DNA of 46,831 bases from Pilibacter termitis (GTDB lineage: Bacteria; Bacillota; Bacilli; Lactobacillales; Streptococcaceae), in assembly GCF_900167335.1 (NCBI RefSeq), contig NZ_FUXI01000016.1, forward strand, positions 20,361-67,191, written 5' to 3'. Below, one piece after another: positions 32,981-40,702 of the stretch. The notes below the pieces were generated by a model. The model was not told the DNA's origin. It worked only from the letters and a program-made list of their open reading frames with translations, and searched no databases. The position numbers and the translations under genes were made by a program. The first letter of the stretch is position 1. Each line of letters opens with the position of its first letter.

Positions 32981-34324
32981 TTAATTCTTAAACGAATGAA
33001 TCGGTGCAGGGATATGCCCACCACGAGCAATGAAAAGGTCGGATTTTTTCTCATTGACTTTCATAACAGGTGCTGTTCCAAGCAATCCGCCAAATTCAAT
33101 TTGGTCGCCAACTTTTGAGTTTTTCGCCGGAATAATTCTGACAGCCGTCGTTTTTTGGTTAATCACACCAATTGCCGCCTCATCTGCAATCATTGCTGAA
33201 ATCGTAGCTGCACTCGTGTCTCCCGGAATAGCAATCATATCCAACCCAACTGAACAAATTGCAGTCATCGCCTCTAGTTTTTCAAGATTTAGCGTTCCGT
33301 CATTGACCGCTGCAATCATTCCTTCATCTTCTGAAACGGGAATAAATGCTCCTGAAAGTCCGCCAACATGATTACAAGCCATTACGCCACCTTTTTTGAC
33401 TGCATCATTTAAAAGTGCAAGAGCTGCTGTTGTGCCGTGCGTGCCAACTTGCTCTAATCCCATTTCTTCTAAAATTCGAGCAACAGAGTCACCCACTGCT
33501 GGAGTCGGTGCTAGAGACAAATCGACAATCCCGAAATCAACACCTAAACGCTCACTTGCTTTTGCCCCGACAAATTGACCCATACGTGTAATTTTAAAAG
33601 CGGTACGCTTAACCGTTTCTGCCACCACGTCAAAACTTTCGCCACGAACTTTTTCCAAGGCACGCTTGACTACGCCGGGACCTGAAACCCCAACGTGAAT
33701 GACAACATCACGTTCACCGACACCATGAAAAGCCCCCGCCATAAAAGGATTGTCCTCTACCGCATTGGCAAATACGACCAATTTCGCACAACTCATATCA
33801 TCAAGTGCAGCTGCTTGTTTTATCACAAGCCCCATATCACGCACTGCGTCCATGTTAATCCCTGTTTTTGTTGAACCGACATTGACCGATGAACAGACAA
33901 AATCCGTTTGAGCAAGAGCTTGCGGAATGGAGTTTATCAAGATTTCATCACCTTTTTGGTAGCCTTTTTGGGCAAGTGCTGTAAATCCACCGATAAAATT
34001 CACTCCAATCGCTTTTGCAGCTTTATCCAAAGTCAGAGCGAATTTTACATAGTCTGTTGCACTTGTTGCTGCACCAATAATCGAAATCGGCGTAACAGAA
34101 ACACGTTTGTTGATAATCGGAATCCCGTATTCTTCCTCGATTGCTTCACCAACTTTGACTAAATCTTTTGCTTTCAAAGTAATTTTTTGATAAATTTTCT
34201 CACACGCTTTGTCAATATCTGCATCAATACAATCAAGCAAAGAAATCCCCATTGTAATCGTACGAATATCGAGATTTTCTTCTTCAATCATTTTTATTGT
34301 TTCAATAATATTTGTTGTTTCCAA
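32981..34324 (-). CDS. PFL-family protein (UPF0210/DUF711)
   Basis: 447 residues, full-length UPF0210 protein; the [34 protein letters not shown] start and the glycine-rich [16 protein letters not shown] block are typical. The family resembles the pyruvate formate-lyase barrel, but its activity is unknown. Start is TTG at 34324 (spaced behind AAGGAG); the family N-terminus begins exactly here and no ATG fits. Paired with the ACT-domain gene, a conserved arrangement in Firmicutes. Confidence 0.92.
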   Translation of the reverse strand: METTNIIETIKMIEEENLDIRTITMGISLLDCIDADIDKACEKIYQKITLKAKDLVKVGEAIEEEYGIPIINKRVSVTPISIIGAATSATDYVKFALTLDKAAKAIGVNFIGGFTALAQKGYQKGDEILINSIPQALAQTDFVCSSVNVGSTKTGINMDAVRDMGLVIKQAAALDDMSCAKLVVFANAVEDNPFMAGAFHGVGERDVVIHVGVSGPGVVKRALEKVRGESFDVVAETVKRTAFKITRMGQFVGAKASERLGVDFGIVDLSLAPTPAVGDSVARILEEMGLEQVGTHGTTAALALLNDAVKKGGVMACNHVGGLSGAFIPVSEDEGMIAAVNDGTLNLEKLEAMTAICSVGLDMIAIPGDTSAATISAMIADEAAIGVINQKTTAVRIIPAKNSKVGDQIEFGGLLGTAPVMKVNEKKSDLFIARGGHIPAPIHSFKN

Positions 34325-34339
34325 GGTTTCAACTCCTTC

Positions 34340-34612
34340 TTAAAAGTTCAATTTGTGCATTGCGTTAAAAATTTCTTCATTTTGTATGTGAATCGTTACA
34401 CCAAGATTGTCTCCTAGTTCTTTTAAAACTGCTCGAACTTCTTTAATATTGGTTTCCTTTAGTGCCTCCACCATCATAATCATGGCAAAATAATCCTCCA
34501 TAATTGTCTGGCTAACGTCAATCACATTCAAATCAAGCTCCGACAATTTTGCCGACACTCCCGCAATAATTCCAACTTTATCCTTGCCTACAACTGTAAC
34601 AATTGATTTCAT
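34340..34612 (-). CDS. ACT domain protein (UPF0237)
   Basis: 90 residues, a single ACT domain (MKSIVTVVGKDKVGIIAGVSAKLSELDLNVIDVSQTI) plus a short tail. ACT domains bind small ligands, often amino acids; this one probably regulates or partners the PFL protein whose gene begins 15 bp downstream. The promoter is just upstream. Confidence 0.93.
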   Translation of the reverse strand: MKSIVTVVGKDKVGIIAGVSAKLSELDLNVIDVSQTIMEDYFAMIMMVEALKETNIKEVRAVLKELGDNLGVTIHIQNEEIFNAMHKLNF

Positions 34613-34644
34613 AAAGTCACCACTTTCGTTTTTCTTTTTTCTTA

Positions 34645-34674
34645 TTATACCTCATAACGAACACAAATGCTAAA
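34645..34674 (-). promoter_or_regulatory. Promoter of the ACT-PFL pair
   Basis: TATAAT (complement 34645-34650) with a weak TTAGCA (complement 34669-34674) at 18 bp. It is placed 30 bp before the ACT gene. Confidence 0.5.
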
Positions 34675-34775
34675 AAAATTCTGACAACTTGTTATAAAAA
34701 TTGCTGTAATTTGAGCGAAACCCGAACGATTAAAAGAAATCTAAAAAAAATCACGTTTACTCAAAATATAAATTT

Positions 34776-34850
34776 AAGGGCTCCTCTAAAAACTCCGGTT
34801 AAGCCAAAACTAGCAAGTTTGGATAAGTGTGAGTTTTTAGAGTTCCCCTT
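34776..34850 (-). repeat. Small palindrome family, copy S2
   Basis: Arms AAGGGCTCCTCTAAAAACTC (34776-34795) and GAGTTTTTAGAGTTCCCCTT (34831-34850); inner stem CCAAA/TTTGG with the loop ACTAGCAAG, equivalent to copy S1. It lies 19 bp after the last gene of the accessory Sec region and may end that transcript, although no U tract follows. Confidence 0.8.
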
Positions 34851-34868
34851 AATTAAACGTAAGTAAAC

Positions 34869-35222
34869 TTATTCTTTATTTTCCATAGCAAAAATCTTTA
34901 GAGATAATTCATGAAGTTGTTCCTTTTGCAAATTAATTTCTTCGTAAATAGAGGGAAATTCTTCTTCTTTTGTTTGATTTGCTAGATTTTTAGTACATTG
35001 CATATATCCTGTCAAAAACTGAAGTTTTTGCTCAACTAACAAATAATCACCCTGTAAATCATTTAAACTGGTGAAAAAAGAGATACAAAAAGAAAGTGAA
35101 ATTTTATTTTCTTCTATTTCTTTTATCTTCTTTTGAATTTCTTTGATTTTCCCTTGTCTCTTTGTTAATGTTTTTTCTATTTCTAGAAAAATTTCTTTTT
35201 CTATTCGAGAAGTTCCTGACAT
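34869..35222 (-). CDS. Coiled-coil protein of unknown function at the end of the accessory Sec locus
   Basis: 117 residues from the ATG at 35222 (SD AAAGGAG). Residues ~8-40 are a highly charged helix (RIEKEIFLEIEKTLTKRQGKIKEIQKKIKEIEEN) and the rest is also predicted helical; no membrane span or signal. I do not recognise the family. Same strand as the accessory Sec genes, 73 bp after the 57-residue membrane protein. Its leader is the 3' half of a repeat copy. Confidence 0.75.
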   Translation of the reverse strand: MSGTSRIEKEIFLEIEKTLTKRQGKIKEIQKKIKEIEENKISLSFCISFFTSLNDLQGDYLLVEQKLQFLTGYMQCTKNLANQTKEEEFPSIYEEINLQKEQLHELSLKIFAMENKE

Positions 35223-35242
35223 ATTCTCACACTCCTTTTTTT

Positions 35243-35292
35243 TAGCTACGATGGGCAGAAGTTTGGTCGCCGTTTTCAATGCCACTTAAAAC
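35243..35292 (-). repeat. Half repeat copy M (3' half only)
   Basis: In sense orientation P3', P2' (GACCAAACTTCTG) and P1' (CCCATCGTAGCTA) remain; the 5' half is missing where the preceding gene ends. The copy runs into the SD of the 117-residue gene. Confidence 0.75.
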
Positions 35293-35295
35293 TCC

Positions 35296-35469
35296 TTAAC
35301 CTAAAGATAGAATCAACGCATAGAGGAGAGCTCCTAAGATCATGAGTGAGATGAGCGAGGAGAGGAAAATCATTAACCATTTTCCTCTTTTTTCCACGTT
35401 TTCTACAAAATGCTGTTGTCCATTTTCTTCATATAACTGACGAATTTTTTTAGAAAGTTGTTTATTCAT
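35296..35469 (-). CDS. 57-residue single-span membrane protein (possible SecE/Asp4-like partner of SecY2)
   Basis: Short gene with ATG at 35469 overlapping the previous stop as ATGA, ending TAA at 35296. The product has a charged, probably amphipathic N-terminal half (MNKQLSKKIRQLYEENGQQH... residues 1-30) then one hydrophobic span (WLMIFLSSLISLMILGALLY..., residues 31-55). That is the layout of SecE and of the streptococcal accessory protein Asp4, which is of similar size. Identity is inferred from topology, size and location, not from clear sequence identity. No Asp5/SecG-like two-span protein is seen here. Confidence 0.7.
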   Translation of the reverse strand: MNKQLSKKIRQLYEENGQQHFVENVEKRGKWLMIFLSSLISLMILGALLYALILSLG

Positions 35470-35903
35470 TCCATTTCCTCGAAATATTCTTTTTTTAATG
35501 CAAAAAATCTTCGCTCCTGCTCATCTGATTGTTTCACTAAATGCTCAAATTCTTCTTTAAATTGAGCGTACAGCTCTTGAAAAGTTCCTGTTTCTTTTTT
35601 TTCTTCTTGAGAATACTCAAAAAATGAAGTAATTTCTTCGCAACTGACTTGAAATTCTCCAATCAATTGCCGAATTTGACTTTTGGTTATCCGTTTTTTC
35701 TTGCGTTCTTCTGAAGGAATTTCCCGTTCTAACAAGAAAAGCGACTCCAGTTCAATGAAAAGTTGTGAAACTTTGTTTTTAATTTCATACAATTGCAAAT
35801 ACCTATTATGCTGTTCTTGTTGTTTAGCGTTCTCTAACATTTCCCTGATTTCTTCTTGAAATGCAGAATATTGCGTTTTGATTTGCTGATACATCATTTT
35901 CAT
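35466..35903 (-). CDS. Coiled-coil protein of unknown function in the accessory Sec locus
   Basis: 145 residues from the ATG at 35903, placed about 11 nt after GAGGAG; a GTG at 35912 is too near the SD. Almost wholly helical and charged (YQQIKTQYSAFQEEIREMLENAKQQEQH...), with no membrane span. Not recognised. Overlaps the small membrane protein gene (ATGA) and lies 18 bp after gtfB, so it is in the same transcription unit and occupies the place where the missing half of gtfB would be. Confidence 0.78.
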   Translation of the reverse strand: MKMMYQQIKTQYSAFQEEIREMLENAKQQEQHNRYLQLYEIKNKVSQLFIELESLFLLEREIPSEERKKKRITKSQIRQLIGEFQVSCEEITSFFEYSQEEKKETGTFQELYAQFKEEFEHLVKQSDEQERRFFALKKEYFEEME

Positions 35904-35921
35904 TCGTCTCACGTCTCCTCG

Positions 35922-36773
35922 CTAATCAAGAATTTCTACTTTTTCTGTTAACAACCCTTTTTCCTGCAGTTTCTCTGCATATTTCTTAGAAACTCTTACA
36001 GTTTGGACAAATTGAATTTCGTCTAGTAAAATACTTTTCAAATTCCCTTTGACTTCACCGTTTTCATCTAGTGGTTCCTCCTCCAAATAAAAAATATTGT
36101 GAGAAGTTGAATCTCTTAATGCACTTAATTCTTTGCCCAAATAGGTGAATGACACAGTATCTTCTTTTGTTAATTTTTTCGCTAATTCCTTAGAAATAAA
36201 TTGTGTCAAATCATCGTACTTTTCTTCTATCTCAAAACTCTTAGGGTTACGAACGGTTACGAGTGGCATTGTCCCTTCGTAAAAATAATAGCTTAGAATC
36301 GGTTGCCTCTGATCGTTTACAAAATCAATTTCTTGCACTTTCCCTTTGTAATAAGAAAGTACGCTAAATAACTTCCCGTCATCTGCATATTCCTCAATAA
36401 AATCAACGGTTCCGTCCAAATTGAAATAATGAACTTCTTTCACATGACGTCTTGTATTTGGATAAGTGATAACTTGCCCGATTTCGTCTCCGTCTAAAAG
36501 GAGCGAAATACTCCAGTTTTCATTCATAAAAATTTCTGCATATTCCGCTGTATCTACTTGATTGAAAAATAGGAAAGATTGCTCGTCATGGCTCCGCTGA
36601 GTAAGACTATCCAAAAGATTTACTCCTGTTACTCCTTCTTCTTTAAGTACTTTTTGAAATGTCGGGAAAGGAGAAATCGACAACACTTGAGCATTCGACT
36701 CTTTTAGCCTTTTTTTCTGTTTTTTCCAGTTCTCATTTTCTGGGTGAATAACTGTAACCAACTCATAGTCCAT
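35922..36773 (-). CDS. gtfB: GtfB-like accessory glycosyltransferase subunit, truncated
   Basis: 283 residues versus about 440-450 in streptococcal GtfB (Gtf2). The N-terminal add-on beta domain and first half are recognisable (FNQVDTAEYAEIF..., YADDGKLFSVLSYYKG, YFYEGTMPLVTVRN, FIYY-type region DDLTQFISKELAKKL, NIFYLEEEPLDENGEVKGNLKSILL). The protein stops after VRVSKKYAEKLQEKG..., where family members continue into the second Rossmann subdomain. ATG at 36773 with GGAAGGAG overlaps gtfA by 11 bp. GtfB normally binds the acceptor and activates GtfA; this form would keep that part only. Confidence 0.85.
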   Translation of the reverse strand: MDYELVTVIHPENENWKKQKKRLKESNAQVLSISPFPTFQKVLKEEGVTGVNLLDSLTQRSHDEQSFLFFNQVDTAEYAEIFMNENWSISLLLDGDEIGQVITYPNTRRHVKEVHYFNLDGTVDFIEEYADDGKLFSVLSYYKGKVQEIDFVNDQRQPILSYYFYEGTMPLVTVRNPKSFEIEEKYDDLTQFISKELAKKLTKEDTVSFTYLGKELSALRDSTSHNIFYLEEEPLDENGEVKGNLKSILLDEIQFVQTVRVSKKYAEKLQEKGLLTEKVEILD

Positions 36774-38193
36774 TGACAAGCTCCTTCCATTGCTTTGCGA
36801 TAACCGACTCTTGATATTCTGCAACTGAAAAACGAGTATCTTTCATAAATTCTGCAAAAAATAAATCATAAATTCCCGATTTTAATTGCTCAATATTAAA
36901 CGTGTCATTTTCTCTTGAAAATTCTTTAATAATCCCATTTTCATTGTGTTTCACCAATTCCAATGCACCAAAACGTGCATTAAATGTAAGAATCGGCAAA
37001 TTCATATTTAAAGCCTCAATATACGTTAAGCCGAACCCCTCTGAAAACGAGGCGGAAATAAAGGCATCATACCGTTTAAATTCTTCTTCGATTTTATCAG
37101 AATGACCTTTGAGTCGAATGTAATCTTCTGCTTTCAATTCTTGAATCAACGCACGAAGTTTCACATCTTCGCCACCTTGCCCAAAAATATCCAAGGAAAT
37201 AAAAGGAAATTCTTGATAAATTTGAACGACTGCTTGAATGATAAGATCCAAATGCTTTTCAGCTGCTAATCTTGAGGCTGTCACGAATTTGCGTATTCTT
37301 CTTTCTTCTTTCGCCCGATTGGAAAAATCAATATCATCAATGCCACCGACAGGAATCGCCACAATTTTCTCCCTACCATTTGGGAAATCTAACAACAAAT
37401 CTTCTCTTTGTAATTTGGTCGCAACGACAATGCGATCTACCGCTTGTGAATGTGTTAGTAAATATTCATAATAATTGTTCCACAACGGTGCACTTACTAC
37501 CTCACGATCTGAAAGATGATCCGCATGAATCAATTCGATAATTTTCGTATTTTTTGGACGATGATTAAATAATGCCACTTCCGTTTCTTCTCCACGGTCA
37601 ATAAAGAAATTTTTTCTTCCCTCAAATTTTTCTGCTAAATAGTGCAAGAAAAAACGCTGGAACAAAATCTCATTACGGAAAAAAAGGTGCTGCCCTTGAA
37701 AATTATACAAATGAATATTGCCAATCGTACGATTGCGACGTGCGTGATGAAGAAACTGAAAAACAATTTTCTTCTCATGTGTACGAGCATCAAAAATTTC
37801 CGTTTTATAATTCGACACCAATAACGTTTTTTCATCTTTAGGATTCGGAGATTTTTCAAAATGCTCTCGAATAAAAAGACCTGATGACGTATACGTTTCT
37901 TTTACTCGGTGCGTATTCGTTGAGTCAACAATCAATGTTTCTTTATACGCATACCTCTCTTTTACTCCCTCAAATAAATAAGCATCTCCTAGGACAAAAA
38001 ACTCCCATATGTTGATCACTTCTTGCTCGCCAATTTTCCATTTTTCCATTGCCTCATGTAAATTTTTCACTAATTCCATAAATACATATTTATATGGAAG
38101 TTTTTCTCGCCTAAAACATTTGGCACGGTAAAACTGAGCGTGTTCAACACCAGAATTTCCAAGCCCCATTGCTTTGTTAATAAAAAAATTCAT
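36763..38193 (-). CDS. gtfA: GtfA, O-GlcNAc-transferase of the serine-rich adhesin
   Basis: 476 residues. N-terminal MNFFINKAMGLGNSGVEHAQFYRAKCF is the GtfA start pattern; the beta add-on domain follows, then the GT4 domain with VTASRLAAEKHLDLIIQAV and the EX7E motif EGFGLTYIE. With GtfB it adds GlcNAc to Ser/Thr of the SRR adhesin in the cytoplasm. ATG overlaps the asp3 stop (ATGA). Confidence 0.94.
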   Translation of the reverse strand: MNFFINKAMGLGNSGVEHAQFYRAKCFRREKLPYKYVFMELVKNLHEAMEKWKIGEQEVINIWEFFVLGDAYLFEGVKERYAYKETLIVDSTNTHRVKETYTSSGLFIREHFEKSPNPKDEKTLLVSNYKTEIFDARTHEKKIVFQFLHHARRNRTIGNIHLYNFQGQHLFFRNEILFQRFFLHYLAEKFEGRKNFFIDRGEETEVALFNHRPKNTKIIELIHADHLSDREVVSAPLWNNYYEYLLTHSQAVDRIVVATKLQREDLLLDFPNGREKIVAIPVGGIDDIDFSNRAKEERRIRKFVTASRLAAEKHLDLIIQAVVQIYQEFPFISLDIFGQGGEDVKLRALIQELKAEDYIRLKGHSDKIEEEFKRYDAFISASFSEGFGLTYIEALNMNLPILTFNARFGALELVKHNENGIIKEFSRENDTFNIEQLKSGIYDLFFAEFMKDTRFSVAEYQESVIAKQWKELVNGL

Positions 38194-39083
38194 CCCTTTT
38201 TCCTTCCCTTCATGTTTCCTACAATAGTTGCTAATACATCATAAGCAAGTTTATTCACTCTCACACTACTTCTTATTTCTTCTCTATTTTCTCTTATCAT
38301 TGATTGATTTTCAAGCTCTTGACAATTTGGCAAAAGAATTGGAAACACTTGTGAAATCTCTTGCATTGCTATTTCCATATTGTGAAACATAGCCCCTTTT
38401 TGTATCAAAATTTCTCCATTTCCTCCCATTTTCCTTTGTAAAAATCGAAAAATTTCTATGAGTTGTCTCAATGTTTTCTTCTCGTTTTTTTCACAAAGCA
38501 TTTCTATATATAACACTTCTTCTCTAAGCGAAAAACTATTAACAACTGGTCGTTTTTTATTCAAAACAATTTTTACCTGTTCGTTGAAAGTTTTCGGCTG
38601 TAAAAATAACAAATTCACTTCTTTGTTCACCTTTATTTTATACCTTTCAAAAATTCTCTTTTCACCGATCAACAAATATTTAAAATAAATTTGTTCGTGT
38701 TTCGTATTTAATAAATGAATTTGATAGTAATGCGTGCCATTTGGAAAAAGAAATCCCCCCTTTTTTTCACTAAATAATTTTTCCTCAATTTTCTCATCTC
38801 GAATATCAAAAAATTCAATTTTGATTTTAAGCGTAAAACCATTGTCATTCATTCCTTGAAGAAAAAAAACATACTCCTCGTCATGTGATAATAACGGCAG
38901 AGTTGGAGAAGTGCGTTTGGCGTGGAATGCTATTTTAGAACTCCATGTTTTGATTGTCTCACCCGGAGGCATTAAGGGAGAGGAAAAAGAAACTGCACCC
39001 TTGCTATCAAAAGAAATTTCGGAGCCATAATTATAATTGTTCACATAATCACGTCCCCATTTGATAAAATATAATGTTTCCAT
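38190..39083 (-). CDS. asp3: Accessory Sec system protein Asp3
   Basis: 297 residues. Family motif YGSEISF...SPLMPPGETIKTWSSKIAFHAKRTSPTLPLL near the N-terminus, the carbohydrate-binding-like beta domain of Asp3. Asp1-3 form a complex that guides the glycosylated SRR protein to SecA2/SecY2. C-terminal ~100 residues are extra helix. SD GAGGTGA. Confidence 0.9.
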   Translation of the reverse strand: METLYFIKWGRDYVNNYNYGSEISFDSKGAVSFSSPLMPPGETIKTWSSKIAFHAKRTSPTLPLLSHDEEYVFFLQGMNDNGFTLKIKIEFFDIRDEKIEEKLFSEKKGGFLFPNGTHYYQIHLLNTKHEQIYFKYLLIGEKRIFERYKIKVNKEVNLLFLQPKTFNEQVKIVLNKKRPVVNSFSLREEVLYIEMLCEKNEKKTLRQLIEIFRFLQRKMGGNGEILIQKGAMFHNMEIAMQEISQVFPILLPNCQELENQSMIRENREEIRSSVRVNKLAYDVLATIVGNMKGRKKG

Positions 39084-39121
39084 TCCTTGTTCACCTCGTA
39101 AATTGTTTCTTTAGAATAGCT

Positions 39122-40702
39122 TTATACAATCTTCCCGATTATCCGTTGATAATTCGTCCACATTAAATTGCGGTATTGCTTGACAAACCAATTGTTAATC
39201 GCAGGAGAATTATCATTGTGATGTCCGATAAATCCTCTATACAATAGATGACTGTTTGGAGAATGTTCTTTTAGAAAGTCATATAACATAGGAAAAGCAA
39301 TGGCATCATAATCATCTTGTTTCATATAGGCAATCGCAAAAATCGTCTGGTTATAATCTCCTTGACGAAATCTCTGCCAAAACATTTCATCCATTTCTTT
39401 TATTTTCTCATCTGAAATGCCCTTAACGTTGTAGCACATCATATCATAAGCTGTCGCAAACTCTTGCGTGCGATGAATACGACCATTTTCTGCGATTAGA
39501 CCAAGATTGGTTAAGGGTTTTCCAATGATGACGCATTTAGGAGATAAATAACTCGCAAAATACAATGCACCAAAAGTCCCCATTGAAAGTCCTGAGAGAA
39601 CCAATTCTTGATTGGTAAACCCTAGAAAATCTAATTTTTCTTGGATAATTTCTACCAAACGTTTTTCCAATTTTTCAGTTGAAAGATAGAAATTCCCTCC
39701 CTCAAGTCGTGGGTCTGCAATAAGCATGAAAGGACACCCCATTTTGCTCATCATCCCTAGCCCCTCAAATCCTTCTAACGGACGGTAACCAGAGAAATAA
39801 ATCGCAAGAGGTGGTTTGAAATCCCCCGGATTGAAATAGTAAAAAATGCCATCGCCATTCTCTTCATGGTCTAAAAGATTGGCTCCGCCAGAAATCATCG
39901 ACTGACGACTGGCAATCGCTCGTCTCACATGCACTTGCCCAATCTGCACTTCTCCTGTTCCTTTTAAGTACAAAGAAACGCTAATATTCGCATTTTCTTC
40001 TTTGCTTTCTAAGAGTATCGGTTTCTCTTGTTGAATTTCTTCTAAACTTGCCTCAACGACATCAAGAAGTTCTTGTGTTTGTTCATGTAAAAGAAACACT
40101 TTAAAAACTACTTCCACTGCCCCAGAAAGTCTCATGACTTCTGGAAAAAAAACGTGTTGCTCACCTTTTGGCAATTGATGAGTCATTCGCCAAACAAATG
40201 CTTGCTGAAACGTTTCTTCATGTTCGCTTGAAATTTCGATAAACGCATTCCCTATTTTCCTCACTTCTCCTTTAAAAAACGGAGAAACTTGGAGAAAGTC
40301 ATGACTTAGTTTATACCCTGATTGCTTTACGGCATATTCTTCGTTGATATACGAGAAAACTCGCTCCATTTGTCCAAAATCCAAACCAATGGCAAATTTT
40401 CGGTGCAAGACTTCTAAAAATAGAGGAGAGAGAGTTTGTTTGACATCATAGAGAATTTGATAATTCGGCAACTGCTCAATAAGTTTTCTAAAAAAATCCG
40501 TTTCTTGCAACTGATCGAAAATAAAAATAGACCGTTTTTCTTTCGCCAATACATCCTCGCTAAAAAAATCCTTTCGATTTTCTTTTTGAATTTGCCAACC
40601 TTTATTCAACGGAATAAACAAATACTCAAAACTTGAGGATAGCTGATGTGTTTCGGTGAAATTTCGATTACTGAAATGAAACACCTTAATTTTTTTCGCC
40701 AT
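39122..40702 (-). CDS. asp2: Asp2, adhesin GlcNAc O-acetyltransferase and accessory export factor
   Basis: 526 residues. The C-terminal alpha/beta hydrolase-like domain has the nucleophile S373 in GLSMGTFGA and the histidine in FIGHHND (H494/H495). In Streptococcus gordonii this Ser-Asp-His enzyme acetylates GlcNAc on the adhesin and is also needed for export. The catalytic motifs are intact here. Overlaps asp1 by 17 bp. Confidence 0.94.
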   Translation of the reverse strand: MAKKIKVFHFSNRNFTETHQLSSSFEYLFIPLNKGWQIQKENRKDFFSEDVLAKEKRSIFIFDQLQETDFFRKLIEQLPNYQILYDVKQTLSPLFLEVLHRKFAIGLDFGQMERVFSYINEEYAVKQSGYKLSHDFLQVSPFFKGEVRKIGNAFIEISSEHEETFQQAFVWRMTHQLPKGEQHVFFPEVMRLSGAVEVVFKVFLLHEQTQELLDVVEASLEEIQQEKPILLESKEENANISVSLYLKGTGEVQIGQVHVRRAIASRQSMISGGANLLDHEENGDGIFYYFNPGDFKPPLAIYFSGYRPLEGFEGLGMMSKMGCPFMLIADPRLEGGNFYLSTEKLEKRLVEIIQEKLDFLGFTNQELVLSGLSMGTFGALYFASYLSPKCVIIGKPLTNLGLIAENGRIHRTQEFATAYDMMCYNVKGISDEKIKEMDEMFWQRFRQGDYNQTIFAIAYMKQDDYDAIAFPMLYDFLKEHSPNSHLLYRGFIGHHNDNSPAINNWFVKQYRNLMWTNYQRIIGKIV

